Source of the DNA: Lophius americanus
Lineage: Eukaryota; Chordata; Actinopteri; Lophiiformes; Lophiidae
Direction of reading: 5' to 3'
Length of the DNA stretch: 64,000 nt
Assembly: GCA_037951165.1 (NCBI GenBank)
Contig: JBBDHG010000003.1
Coordinates: 12,188,001-12,252,000, forward strand
Shown here in pieces: positions 45,901 through 49,515 of this stretch; the first letter of the stretch is position 1; each line of letters opens with the position of its first letter. Under the pieces are notes generated by a model. The model worked only from the letters and a program-made list of their open reading frames with translations, had not been told where the DNA came from and made no database searches. Made by a program: the position numbers and the translations under genes.

Positions 45901-48046
45901 CTCCTGCACTATGTTTCTAACAGTTTGGACAGAAATATGTTCACTAGTAGAGAGTTTCAGGCCTTTGTATAGTGCTCTTGCAGTGTTCCTTATGTTCCTT
46001 CTCACACTGAGGAGCAGATACCTGTCCAGCTGCTGGTTGATACCATATACGATCCTGTCTATCTCTCCTTGTGTAATGGCTGGTCTCCTGATATCTTCTC
46101 CATGCTTTAGATACTCTGTTAAGAGACACAGCAAACCTTCTTGTGACGGCAAGTATCAATGTACCATCCTGGAGGACCTGGACTACTTGTAGAACCTGAA
46201 TGAGCACCTGGTACCACACCATGCTACCAGCAGACACAGGGACATGAGCAAAATGCAAAAGGAGAGAAATATCTGTTAGGAAAGATGAGTTGAGAAAATT
46301 GTCTGAGGTCACCAACTGCAGAACCATTCATTTTTTAGGGCGTTATCTTACTCATAACGCTTGTCCATTTGGTGGTAATTTAATTTGAACCAATGATTCA
46401 CAACCGCATAAAGCTTCCAGACTGGATAGATCCAGATCCCAGAAGGTTATCTGAATCACTGATAGACTGAGATGTTAAGTGATCACTTTCAATTTTTGAG
46501 CTATCCTGCCTTGTTATCCCAGGCTAAACTTACTGAATCTTGGAAAGATAAAGCTCCTACAGCGTAACAGATGTTTGCTATACCTGGATTTTGGGTGAAG
46601 TATCACTTTAACAGAGAGGGAGGACTCCATCTGATATGGTGTTTTGTAGTCAGGACACAGCATCCTGTCATGACTTCACATAAAATACAATCTCACTACG
46701 TTCAGACAGGGTCCATGTTGGAATTAGTCCGTTGCGGACGAGGCACTACTTTTGGAGATTTTGATAGATGTGTACTTGATAAACGAGTATAGAGCTCAGT
46801 CTTATGGTTGTGTATTTATTGTGCACATGTGGTGGTCACCCAAGCTGCCACAGTGACTGATGCATGGGATCCCTCTGCGTCCCGTTGTCTTACCTGTCTG
46901 AGGGTTCTGCTGTCCGCTGCGGGGCTTGTCTACGTCATCACGCTTGCGGCTGTCCACCGAGCGAAGTGATTGGCTGCGAGAGAGATGGCGGCCTTTGCCT
47001 AAAGGGGTGAGGCAAGGCCGGGGGGAGGAGGGGCGAGGGTTAGCAACCAAAGGTGCGTCATTACTGGATTATTTTTGGGACACAACCGTGACGTGATTGG
47101 TCACCCAGAACAGCATCAGCCAAACTTGGGACTTTTGTGGTGCTGTCGGTATGATGTGATGTGATGTGATGTCTGTGTCATTATCTGATCTGGCTGTTTT
47201 AATTATGTCGTTTGAGTCTGACGTCTTTCTGGTACGGAATTGAGAAAAAACCCCAATACAAACAACAATGACCCAAACCTGTGATTGCTGTTTACAATAC
47301 CGGCCTAGGGAACTATTAATGGTAATGGACGTTACAATGAAGCATTTTAAATTTATATCATAAGATTTTTAGGTTGTTTTATTTTAATTATTTATTCAGT
47401 TTTAACTAAGTTATATGCAATGACTGTAAATAATCTATAAAATGGGAAAGCAGAGCACTACAATTAATTGATAACATGACTTTTATCCATTCATGCTTTG
47501 AATATTGTATTTAGACTCTTATGAATAAAAGTAATATTCTCTTTTGGCATTAACCTATCTATCTATCTATCTGAGAGTGTATATATAATGAGTTTGTAAT
47601 ATTCTGCACATGCATGTTCTTGTAAATGAGTGTTCATGTCATCATGTATTTTTTTTCATCGATCAAAGTCCCCGTTCCAACATGCACTCCTTAAGCCATC
47701 ATACTGATTTGCAGAGGATGGACCCTCCAGCTGAACATGACGTAAGAAAGAAATTAGAATGGCTGTAGACACAAAGTGCACACGCTCATATTAATCCACA
47801 AAGCGTAACAAGACACTCACTGATAGACGACAACGTGTTAGGAAAATTAAAGAAGACGGTTCCACACAAAGATACTGAGTAGCTCACCCGTGCAGGGCTG
47901 GGAGTTGCAGGGCCGGCCCTCCTCCACAACTCCCTCACACAGGTACGACTCCTCCAGAGGTGACTGACAGCTCCGGGTCCGGGTTTGAATCCCCCCTCCA
48001 CACTCGCTGCTGCACTGTGCCCACTGACCCCACACACTCCAGCCAC
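1494..48046 (-). CDS. adgrb1: adgrb1 (BAI1) adhesion GPCR B1, partial: TSR1 to GPS
   Basis: This is the extracellular part of a brain adhesion GPCR. In mammals it inhibits angiogenesis through its TSRs, binds phosphatidylserine, acts in engulfment and shapes synapses. Sixteen exons join in one frame: 48046-47888, 46998-46894, 44330-44163, 43772-43608, 41309-41145, 40185-40021, 39925-39824, 39159-39053, 38191-37997, 36362-36294, 35041-34933, 31705-31562, 19873-19798, 15095-14993, 14896-14853, 1620-1494 (667 whole codons). Every junction has AG/GT signals and matching phase. Domain order TSR x5, HormR, GAIN, GPS and near-identical stretches to mammalian BAI1 (for example SSSYSTQCSGPLREQR in TSR2) identify it. 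ADGRB2/3 have four TSRs. The N-terminal exon and all transmembrane exons are outside the window. Which teleost duplicate (a or b) this is cannot be told. Confidence 0.94.
1631..1684. repeat. (AC)n / (GC)(AC) microsatellite at GPS-exon acceptor
   Basis: Interrupted AC/GC dinucleotide tract. In the gene's sense it is a TG-rich run that ends about 10 bases before the acceptor CAG of the GPS exon, so it occupies the place of the polypyrimidine tract. Confidence 0.9.
2011..2072. repeat. (ATT)n microsatellite
   Basis: ATT trinucleotide tract with a few interruptions, near the start of the low-complexity block before the RTE relic. Confidence 0.9.
2100..2398. repeat. degenerate ACTATACTAC low-complexity tract (left half)
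   Basis: Short drifting units such as ACTGTACTATAC and CACTATACTA recur irregularly. The same texture resumes at 3781-3862, on the far side of the RTE relic. Confidence 0.6.
2400..3780 (-). mobile_element. RTE-like LINE reverse transcriptase relic
   Basis: Read on the minus strand, broken frames show the RT signature F-V-D-L-E-K-x-Y-D-R-V, then R-L-V-Q-D-M-Y-E, then far downstream R-K-M-L-E-M-E-L-P-G-R and E-D-I-Q-L-V, the usual end of RTE-class fish retrotransposon ORFs. Many stops and frameshifts show it is dead. It lies inside a low-complexity tract that continues on both sides. Confidence 0.75.
3781..3862. repeat. degenerate ACTATACTAC tract (right half)
   Basis: Same irregular ACTATAC-type units as 2100-2398, separated from them by the RTE relic. 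Confidence 0.55.
3864..3918. repeat. (AT)n microsatellite
   Basis: Two AT runs split by a short ACCCTATT interruption. Confidence 0.9.
4564..4764 (-). mobile_element. LINE reverse transcriptase 3' end fragment
   Basis: The minus-strand frame reads T-K-x-x-S-F-V-D-R-A-F-N-V-T-A-x-T-L-W-N-x-L-P. This is the conserved C-terminal end of L2/Rex-type LINE ORF2 in fish. Only this end remains. Confidence 0.65.
4886..5145 (+). mobile_element. Tc1-like transposon end fragment
   Basis: The plus strand ends in a sequence close to the familiar fish Tc1-type terminus (TTATGGCTGATCAGTG), preceded by GGGCGTCTAAAAGGGGG, as in full elements. The body is decayed and no transposase frame survives. Confidence 0.55.
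5400..6110 (-). mobile_element. Tc1-like transposase relic
   Basis: The minus strand reads R-F-W-x-x-V-L-W-x-x-E-T-K-L-E-L (region of the first catalytic Asp; here the WSDE-type motif is WNHE), later K-S-T-K-A-x-F-Q-x-K-S-W-N (before the last acidic residue). The parts are in different frames and separated by stops. This is a DD34E-type family relic, inactive. It is a different lineage from the two other transposase relics in the window. Confidence 0.7.
7795..7860. repeat. (GT)n microsatellite
   Basis: GT dinucleotide run with several interruptions. Confidence 0.9.
8549..8594. repeat. tandem duplication, about 23 bp x 2
   Basis: TTCACTGTGTGAACCTGGAC occurs twice in a row, offset by about 24 bases. 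The unit itself contains the palindrome TTCACTGTGTGAA. Confidence 0.85.
9380..9700. repeat. possible hAT-like non-autonomous repeat
   Basis: The right edge reads TTGCAAAGCAAACCTTTAGTAAATAAG, resembling ends of common fish non-autonomous DNA elements. A related fragment (TTTATTCACTAAG..) lies at 13610-13700. The family was not confirmed. Confidence 0.35.
10915..10981. repeat. (TA)n microsatellite, about 33 units
   Basis: An uninterrupted TA run flanked by ATCTT on the left and AAGAT on the right, so the whole block is a perfect palindrome that can extrude a cruciform. Confidence 0.95.
11150..11300 (+). repeat. CCCTAGTG-family repeat, tail only
   Basis: CACTAAGGTGTATGTGGGGGTAATATTTGAAAATGATCCATGAAATAGTTT corresponds to the tail of the 33830 and 21440 copies. 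Confidence 0.45.
13845..14130. repeat. possible MITE with inverted TTATAAGT ends
   Basis: The left part carries ACTTTATAAGTCATTAATGA and TTATAAGTAGCTTATAAA. The right part carries the complementary ACTACTTATAAGCCATTTATAAA. This gives an overall palindromic layout of about 285 bp, as in small non-autonomous DNA elements. Confidence 0.45.
14853..14896 (-). CDS. adgrb1: adgrb1 exon: first half of GPS, 44 nt
   Basis: This 44-nt exon is phase 0 in and phase 2 out and encodes GTINQSCISWDESD plus two bases of a Ser. It supplies the first GPS cysteine and the Trp (C-x-x-W) of the GAIN C-terminus. Acceptor TGTCCTTCAG, donor GTAAGA. Only 96 bp separate it from the preceding exon, while the next intron is 13.2 kb. 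At 44 nt it is a near-microexon. Confidence 0.9.
14993..15095 (-). CDS. adgrb1: adgrb1 exon: GAIN beta-sandwich, NSKVLSVTIKP
   Basis: This 103-nt exon is phase 2 in and phase 0 out and completes a split Arg, then encodes NSTVLNSKVLSVTIKPTPAS and VVVEFSHLYN. N-S-T is a sequon matching the N-T-T of mammals. Acceptor CTCCCACTAG, donor GTGAGT. Confidence 0.94.
16290..16600 (-). mobile_element. LINE with restriction-like endonuclease, C-terminal relic
   Basis: Minus-strand frame: W-E-A-P-P-K-V-I-E-N-N-I-L-W-D-F, then N-P-P-D-I-V-V-V-D-K-D-R-K, then D-G-A-I-P. P-D-I-V-V-V-D-K resembles the PD-(D/E)xK-like endonuclease at the C-terminus of R2/R4/Rex6-type LINEs. A stop after D-L-Q-K shows decay. 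Confidence 0.6.
16603..16643. repeat. (AT)n tract
   Basis: Two AT runs separated by ACATATACATGTTC. Confidence 0.8.
18314..18366. repeat. (AC)n microsatellite
   Basis: AC dinucleotide run with one CCAT interruption. Confidence 0.9.
18508..18830 (+). repeat. teleost short interspersed repeat, copy 1
   Basis: Begins AGAGCGCTTTTCTAATCTGCCCGACCACTCAAAGC, followed by CATTCACACAAGCATTCATA, GATGATAGAGGCTGCCATGC and CAGTATCTTGATCAAGAACA. The same order of blocks appears at 42965-43215, so it is a true dispersed family. The family name was not determined. Confidence 0.7.
19798..19873 (-). CDS. adgrb1: adgrb1 exon: GAIN beta-sandwich, LYRNLGS
   Basis: This 76-nt exon is phase 1 in and phase 2 out and encodes (D)ADESSTFVTGIVLYRNLGS ILSLQ. 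V-L-Y-R-N-L-G matches the mammalian protein. Acceptor CTCAACGCAG, donor GTAAGA. It is isolated, with 11.7 kb of intron upstream and 4.7 kb downstream. Confidence 0.93.
20868..20925 (+). repeat. fragment of the 18508/42965 repeat family
   Basis: GTAGTCTGCTTGACCACTCAAAGCGC matches the head of the longer copies; the rest is missing. Confidence 0.5.
21440..22160 (+). repeat. CCCTAGTG-family repeat, tandem-like cluster
   Basis: Three successive drifted versions of the same phrase: AAAGCTCC(T/C)CCTAGTG.., a short gap, CCATTCA..CACCAAATTTGGACTAAATG. An AT tract (21632-21696) separates the first two. It is related to copies at 11150-11300, 24390-24625 (reverse), 30845-31085 and 33830-34120. Confidence 0.6.
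21632..21696. repeat. AT-rich tract
   Basis: TATATATATATATTATATATAAATATATATT-type low complexity inside the 21440-22160 repeat cluster. Confidence 0.8.
23290..23740 (+). mobile_element. LINE ORF2 3' end relic
   Basis: Plus-strand pieces read Q-A-L-F-L-S-H-L-Y-D-C-S, G-A-A-K-K-D-L and, later, R-S-V-I-F-R-A-M-T-M-W-K. This is the order of conserved blocks at the end of L2/Rex-type LINE reverse transcriptases. Frames are broken. Confidence 0.55.
23752..24015 (-). mobile_element. LINE reverse transcriptase core fragment
   Basis: A minus-strand frame of 87 codons contains P-G-V-P-Q-G-S-T-L-G-P-L-L and M-L-P-L-G-Y-I-I-N-R-F, the RT motif just before the catalytic YxDD box in L2/Maui-type elements. 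It abuts the previous relic in the opposite orientation, so two separate insertions meet here. Confidence 0.75.
24390..24625 (-). repeat. CCCTAGTG-family repeat, inverted copy
   Basis: In reverse complement it shows AAAAAAAGCTCCCTCTGGTG, then the TTCATA.. block and AAATTTGGACTAAAC, in the same order as the plus-strand copies. Confidence 0.55.
26240..26480. repeat. possible non-autonomous repeat with GTTGGGT/ACCCAAC
   Basis: GTTGGGCTAATTG on the left and TTGACCCAACCC on the right, with GTTGGACCAACC between, make a loosely palindromic AT-rich block. The family is unknown. Confidence 0.35.
26860..27095 (+). mobile_element. RTE-like LINE 3' tail
   Basis: AGAAAGAGCATCCGGCGTAAAACCTATGTG.. and later CAGATTGTCGCCCCGAA resemble the 3' untranslated end that follows fish RTE-type ORFs. 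No coding part was seen. Confidence 0.5.
27228..27295 (+). repeat. tRNA-like / SINE-head fragment
   Basis: TTAGCTCAGTGGTTTAG is a good A-box-like block and GGTTTGAAGGC a poor B-box-like block about 40 bases later. No cloverleaf could be completed, so a decayed SINE head is likelier than a tRNA gene. Confidence 0.3.
27476..27600 (+). repeat. common teleost repeat (GGGCAGTTTAGAGTCGC)
   Basis: GGACGCACCCTGAACAAGTC..TTCATCACAAGGG..CACGCCTAAGGGCAGTTTAGAGTCGC follows the well-known fish block 'ACACCCTGGACAGGTCGCCAG..GGGCAATTTAGAGTC'. Related fragments are at 30420-30530 and 49440-49515. Confidence 0.55.
30420..30530 (+). repeat. common teleost repeat (GGCGGGGAACACC)
   Basis: GGTCGCAGGCGCTGGAGCCTAGCCCAGCTGATATTGGGCAAGAGGCGGGG matches the 5' part of the same family as 27476-27600. 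Confidence 0.6.
30534..30562. repeat. (ATT)n microsatellite
   Basis: Short ATT run directly after the teleost repeat at 30420-30530. Confidence 0.85.
30845..31085 (+). repeat. CCCTAGTG-family repeat copy
   Basis: CTCTCCCTAGTGAGAAAAATATGA, then CATATGCACCAAGTTTGGACTAAATCGG, then GACAAAGCTCCCCCTAGTGTCTGAAATGTACAACTGACCTTTCC. It is collinear with the other copies. Confidence 0.6.
31260..31350 (+). repeat. LINE-tail-like repeat (CTTTATTGATCC)
   Basis: GATAGGTAGGTAGATTCG units followed by GTGCTTTATTGATCCAGAAGGAAATTC, a phrase found at the ends of common fish repeats. Confidence 0.5.
31562..31705 (-). CDS. adgrb1: adgrb1 exon: GAIN, FPMKGW strand region
   Basis: This 144-nt, phase 1-1 exon encodes 47 full codons beginning LSIHKRPVMGQADISFPMKG and ending IPKNIMSTGKP. 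ADISFPMKGWR and EDRVT are diagnostic ADGRB1 GAIN motifs. Acceptor CTGTTCCAG, donor GTAAGA. Confidence 0.94.
31768..31832. repeat. (AT)n microsatellite
   Basis: Long AT run with a GT interruption, flanked by the inverted AAGTTAT / ATAAAACTT. Confidence 0.9.
32430..32730 (+). mobile_element. Tc1-like transposon 5' fragment
   Basis: CCACTGAGGTGAAGTGACTAACATTGATTATCTCCTTACCATG is the familiar start of a fish Tc1-type element. It is followed by TTTTCCCGTTCTGCAG..AAAGTGGTCTAATCAAGGAG from the transposase N-terminal part. It is frame-broken, and is likely the same family as the end at 4886-5145. Confidence 0.6.
33830..34120 (+). repeat. CCCTAGTG-family repeat copy
   Basis: GATAAAGCTCGCCCTAGTGTCAGAAATATATAACCAACATTTCC, followed by CACTATGGTCAATGTGGGTCTAAAATTTGAAAA, a tail shared with 11150-11300. 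Confidence 0.55.
34158..34632 (-). mobile_element. Tc1-like transposase relic
   Basis: Two overlapping minus-strand frames cover a transposase middle: T-L-V-R-E-L-T-K-N-S, then Q-I-D-L-F-G-L-S-S-E-H-H-V-W-R, L-P-N-T-I-T-M-V-N-H-I-G-G and Y-R-D-R-M-N-E-I-L. The Trp-Ser-Asp of the first catalytic residue is only in the alternative frame, so a frameshift lies there. The end of the gene is missing. Confidence 0.75.
34933..35041 (-). CDS. adgrb1: adgrb1 exon: GAIN, KELFRLVEDF helix
   Basis: This 109-nt exon is phase 0 in and phase 1 out and encodes 36 residues: LGPNVKELFRLVEDFVDVIG then LRMKAFHDMYEDTDNL. The LFRLVEDFVDVIG stretch is invariant in ADGRB1. Acceptor TTTTTCTCAG, donor GTCAGC (the unusual C at +3 makes a weaker site). 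Confidence 0.93.
35609..35656. repeat. perfect inverted repeat, 17-bp arms
   Basis: CCACCTGCATCTTCTCC (35609-35625) is the exact reverse complement of 35640-35656, with a 14-base loop. It lies in the intron 5' of the KELFRLVEDF exon. Confidence 0.9.
36294..36362 (-). CDS. adgrb1: adgrb1 exon: GAIN helix, 69 nt
   Basis: This 69-nt, phase 0-0 exon encodes 23 residues, NFVQSVSNLLMEENRDRWEE then AQL. It is an amphipathic helix with the conserved ENR-x-W-EEAQ motif of ADGRB GAIN domains. Acceptor GATTTCCAG; donor GTTAGT is slightly non-consensus. It is one of the two smallest exons here. Confidence 0.92.
36885..36980. repeat. compound (ATCT)n(CCAT)n microsatellite
   Basis: ATCT units, then GTCC/CCAT units, then about nine ATCT units. 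Confidence 0.9.
37997..38191 (-). CDS. adgrb1: adgrb1 exon: GAIN subdomain A, first helices
   Basis: This 195-nt, phase 0-0 exon encodes 65 residues beginning TREHLSKAQRGL, with GDGVSEV, DGTSYSGDLL and KNMTEIFRRAYYSP. The helical start of the GAIN domain is almost unchanged from mammals. N-M-T is a likely N-glycosylation site. Acceptor CTCTATCAG, donor GTGAGA. It is in frame and could be skipped without frameshift. Confidence 0.95.
38330..38780 (+). mobile_element. L2-like LINE ORF2 3' end relic
   Basis: Plus-strand frames: R-L-D-Y-C-N-V-L-H-F-G-V-S, Q-V-V-Q-N-A-A-A-R-L, then in another frame L-H-W-L-P-G-R-F-Q-I-D-L-K-I-L and N-G-L-A-P-M-Y-I-S-D-L-L. This is the textbook C-terminal block order of L2/Rex1-type LINEs. 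Frameshifts separate the blocks. It starts 140 bp upstream (transcript sense) of the 38191-37997 exon acceptor. Confidence 0.8.
39053..39159 (-). CDS. adgrb1: adgrb1 exon: HormR second part and linker to GAIN
   Basis: This 107-nt exon is phase 1 in and phase 0 out and encodes 35 codons after a split Gly: LILRRCSLDEEGIAYWESP, then Y-M-K-C and the linker ISNDYRSIQTL. It supplies the remaining Cys pair and the aromatic core of HormR. Acceptor CATACACAG, donor GTGAGT. The phase change from 1 to 0 marks the end of the modular part of the gene. Confidence 0.94.
39824..39925 (-). CDS. adgrb1: adgrb1 exon: HormR domain, first part
   Basis: This 102-nt, phase 1-1 exon encodes PHEICGEDNYSNVVWKMTPA and then AAVRCPPNAM. 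These are the first two Cys and the W-x-x-T-P-A-G core of the hormone-receptor-motif domain of adhesion and class B GPCRs. Acceptor TTCTGTGAGCAG, donor GTGAGG. Apart from point changes it is collinear with mammalian BAI1. Confidence 0.94.
40021..40185 (-). CDS. adgrb1: adgrb1 exon: thrombospondin type 1 repeat 5
   Basis: This 165-nt, phase 1-1 exon encodes VDGKWQSWSLWSGC, CSKTCGGGNQQR and YGPFFGGQPC, ending CNEKKCP. It is the last TSR and has C-mannosylation (WQSWSLWSGC) and O-fucose (CSKTC) motifs. The donor GTAAGT is optimal. The next intron is only 95 bp, so this exon and the first HormR exon are almost joined. Confidence 0.95.
40730..40945 (+). repeat. teleost interspersed repeat, truncated copy
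   Basis: CAAACTCATATTGGGGGATCGTGATGTATTCC, GTTGGACATGCCTGGAAAACCTCC and GGCATCCTAATCAGATGTTGAACCACCTCAGCT follow the same order as at 48420-48725. Its end has been rearranged into the hairpin at 40880-40930. Confidence 0.65.
40880..40930. repeat. perfect inverted repeat, 21-bp arms
   Basis: 40880-40900 is the exact reverse complement of 40910-40930 (arm begins CAACATCTGATTAGGATGCC), with a 9-base loop. It lies in the 959-bp intron between TSR4 and TSR5. Confidence 0.95.
41145..41309 (-). CDS. adgrb1: adgrb1 exon: thrombospondin type 1 repeat 4
   Basis: This 165-nt, phase 1-1 exon encodes VDGVWNEWSSWSSC, CSTSC and RTRECNGPSYGGSEC, ending ETVDCFLGDCP. It matches mammalian BAI1 TSR4 in ECNGPSYGG and the DCF motif. 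After the second Cys it has the sequon N-G-T where, as I recall, mammals have Q-G-R, so a fish-specific N-glycan is possible. Acceptor CATCCTCAG, donor GTGTGA (weaker than its neighbours). Confidence 0.95.
42120..42240 (+). repeat. LINE-tail-like sequence
   Basis: TTCTTGTGAAGCACATTGTGTTGC..GAAATGTGCTCCATCAATAAATC resembles the 3' end of fish LINEs. A shorter relative is at 30105-30165. Confidence 0.4.
42965..43215 (+). repeat. teleost short interspersed repeat, copy 2
   Basis: ATAGCGCTTTTCTCGCCTGC..GACCACGCAAAGCAC, then CACACAAACATTCATACAATGATGATAGAGGCTGCC and CAGTATCTTGCTCAAGGACAC. It is collinear with 18508-18830 but ends earlier. Confidence 0.7.
43608..43772 (-). CDS. adgrb1: adgrb1 exon: thrombospondin type 1 repeat 3
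   Basis: This 165-nt, phase 1-1 exon encodes 55 residues beginning VHGAWDEWSPWSLC, then CSSTCGRGY and ending CNIAVCP. It has two overlapping W-x-x-W motifs, an O-fucose motif CSSTC and six cysteines. It is close to the mammalian BAI1 third repeat (PPQFGG, EKQTKFCNIA). Acceptor CTGATTGCAG, donor GTAAGG. The intron to TSR2 is 390 bp. Confidence 0.95.
44163..44330 (-). CDS. adgrb1: adgrb1 exon: thrombospondin type 1 repeat 2
   Basis: This 168-nt, phase 1-1 exon encodes 56 residues: VDSASGEEWSAWSVC, then CSATCGEGW, then a stretch SSSYSTQCSGPLREQR almost identical to mammalian BAI1. It carries a C-mannosylation motif WSAWSVC, an O-fucose motif CSATC and an N-glycosylation sequon (NNS) near the end. 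The acceptor follows a long pyrimidine tract ending TTCCCCCAG. A second AG 15 nt inside (TTCAG, before GTGAGG) would drop five residues in frame, so the start is likely but not certain. Donor GTAAGC. Confidence 0.93.
44486..44750. mobile_element. 265-bp inverted-repeat element (MITE-like)
   Basis: The termini are exact inverted repeats of 16 bp, AGGGGCTGCCTCCTTC at 44486-44501 and its complement at 44735-44750. A third, degenerate copy of the motif (GGAGGCAGCCTCTTTGG) lies at about 44408. No target-site duplication is visible (TTTTT versus GATAC). No coding content. Confidence 0.6.
45780..46330 (-). mobile_element. Tc1-like transposase N-terminal relic, frameshifted
   Basis: The first helix-turn-helix is in one frame (V-S-K-A-W-R-R-Y-Q-E-T..Y-T-R-R). 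The continuation D-R-Y-L-L-L-S-V-R-R-N and the second helix-turn-helix I-S-V-Q-T-V-R-N-I-V are in another, ending L-P-G-P-V-L-T. The DD34E catalytic part is absent. It is distinct in sequence from the relics at 5400 and 34158. Confidence 0.8.
46894..46998 (-). CDS. adgrb1: adgrb1 exon: TSR1-TSR2 linker
   Basis: This 105-nt, phase 1-1 exon encodes 35 residues with no cysteine. They are basic and Ser-rich, beginning KGRHLSRSQSLRS. The RSQSLRS core matches the linker of mammalian BAI1, where MMP14 is reported to cut between Ser and Leu to release the vasculostatin-40 fragment. Acceptor CCCTTTAG, donor GTAAGA. The tail (DKPRSGQQNPQT) diverges from mammals but ends in the same P-Q-T. No such linker is expected in ADGRB2/3, so this exon is the best paralogue marker here. 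Confidence 0.9.
47151..47172. repeat. (GATGT)4 pentamer repeat
   Basis: About four tandem copies of TGATG. Confidence 0.85.
47888..48046 (-). CDS. adgrb1: adgrb1 exon: thrombospondin type 1 repeat 1
   Basis: This 159-nt exon is phase 1 in and phase 1 out and encodes 53 residues starting GWSVWGQWAQC. It has the TSR Trp ladder (W-x-x-W-x-x-W), the CGGG turn, the R-T-R layer and six cysteines. The acceptor reads TGTCTCTAG on the minus strand and the donor is GTGAGC. Unlike the other four repeats, the O-fucosylation consensus C-x-x-S/T-C is broken, because the residue before the second Cys is Glu (CSSEC). As I recall, human BAI1 TSR1 also has an acidic residue there. It is the most 5' coding exon in the window; the upstream intron exceeds 15.9 kb. 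Confidence 0.93.
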
Positions 48047-48419
48047 CTAGAGACATAAACACAGGAGTGATCATTTATGATGCAATGCAGGCTACATTAC
48101 CACCTCTTGATCACTGAGAGAAAATTTAATCAACCTCTAGAAAAAGTTTTTTTTTTTTTTTAACAAAAAGCATCTTTCTTAAAAGCAAACATTACCACTG
48201 CATTATAATTGCTGTGACATACAGAGCTCATGTTTGCACCCACATGGCTCCCACAGCATACCCGCTGGTCGGCGTGCGGCCCCATGCGGGCCCCACTTAC
48301 ACATACCACACATTTCTGGAAGCTAAGGCCACAGTGGGCAACCAATGTTGTGTAAACTGTGTGAAAAAAACAAAAACAGTAACATCCATTCATTGATTTT
48401 ATTTTTGTGTTGCAAAAGC

Positions 48420-48725
48420 CTTAGAAGGGTATTTCACACTCCCCTCCTCGACCAACACTCTCCAGCTCAACCAGAGGGATAACGAGGTATTCCCATGGCA
48501 AATCAGGGTTCTAGTCCTCCTAGGGAGGTCTGGGTCTTCCCTGGGGCTCATCCTAGTTGGTGGCATCCTGATCAGAAGTGAAACCAACTCAACCTGCTCC
48601 TTTTGACATGACGGTGCGTCTTATGAAGGGAGCTTATGTTGGCCGCTTGTATCCTTGACCTGATTCTTTGGGTGTCTACTCAAAGCCCATGACCAACAAA
48701 TACCAACTTTACTGCAGCTGGACTC
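48420..48725 (+). repeat. teleost interspersed repeat, longer copy
   Basis: CAGCTCAACCAGAGGGATAACGAGGTATTCCC, GGTCTGGGTCTTCCCTGGGGC, GGTGGCATCCTGATCAGA..CCGCTTGTATCCTTGACCTGATTCTTTGG..AAGCCCATGACC is a common fish LINE-derived block. It lies 375 bp upstream of the TSR1 exon. Confidence 0.65.
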
Positions 48726-48880
48726 CAACAAGGTCCCAAATAAACAGCAATCTTTAGTTATATTTCTTTTACTAAAGTTTGGAAAGCATACGTTAAATAA
48801 TTACATTTGCATCATAGGGTGTGTATATATGAATACAAGACTCTGTTTAGTTTTACATCTTGACAGCTGAGAAAAGTTAG

Positions 48881-48960
48881 ATGCCGAGGAGCTGATGTTA
48901 GGGCCCGTCTAAAAATAAATGCTGAAGAGCTGATGTTAGGGGCCGTCTCAGAATAAATAA
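48881..48960. repeat. tandem duplication, about 38-40 bp x 2
   Basis: GAGGAGCTGATGTTAGGGCC(C)GTCT..AATAAA occurs twice with few changes (second copy GAAGAGCTGATGTTAGGGGC). Confidence 0.8.
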
Positions 48961-49439
48961 TAATGAGCCATGGGTGCTTTTAAGATCCTCTCTAATCAAT
49001 AGCTCTCCTTTTTTCCCACTTGAAAAATAGGGATTAGAGCGATTCTGGCTCATAACTTGTTAAAAGCTTTATCATTTCATTGCGACACTCCATCTGGACC
49101 CCTTTCCATTCTACGCCTCTGCAGCACTTCCAGTATGTTAGATCAGATTTCACCTCCACCAACAACAACTGGAGGTCAAGTGATCAATGTATTTTGTCCA
49201 CCCAGAAGATAGTTAAAATAGAACGGAATAAAGTAAAATACAATGTCTTAATTGTAATTGTACAAAGACTACACTAAAAATTGGTGTGTAGATCCTGAGA
49301 AACAGTACATTCAACATTCCACATATTCAATGAAAAAATGGTTCATTGAAATATCTTAGAACTTATAAATTTGTAAAATGAATACGGTAATTAATCTTAA
49401 ACTTTAAAACATGAACTCAATTAACCGTCACCAATATTA

Positions 49440-49515
49440 GATGTTTTTGGACTGTGGGAAGAAGCTGAATCACCGAGAGGAAACCAAAGCACATTCGGTG
49501 AGAGCGACATATCTA
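49440..49515 (+). repeat. common teleost repeat (TTTTTGGACTGTGGGA)
   Basis: TGTTTTTGGACTGTGGGAAGAAGC..GAGAGGAAACC..CGGTGAGAGC is the 3' part of the same family as 30420 and 27476. Confidence 0.55.

Larger units (their letters stand above)
44331..46893 (-). other. adgrb1 intron between linker and TSR2
   Basis: 2.6-kb intron. It holds an inverted-repeat element beginning 155 bp upstream of the TSR2 acceptor (44486-44750) and a Tc1-like transposase relic (45780-46330). 44750-45780 is unassigned. Confidence 0.7.
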
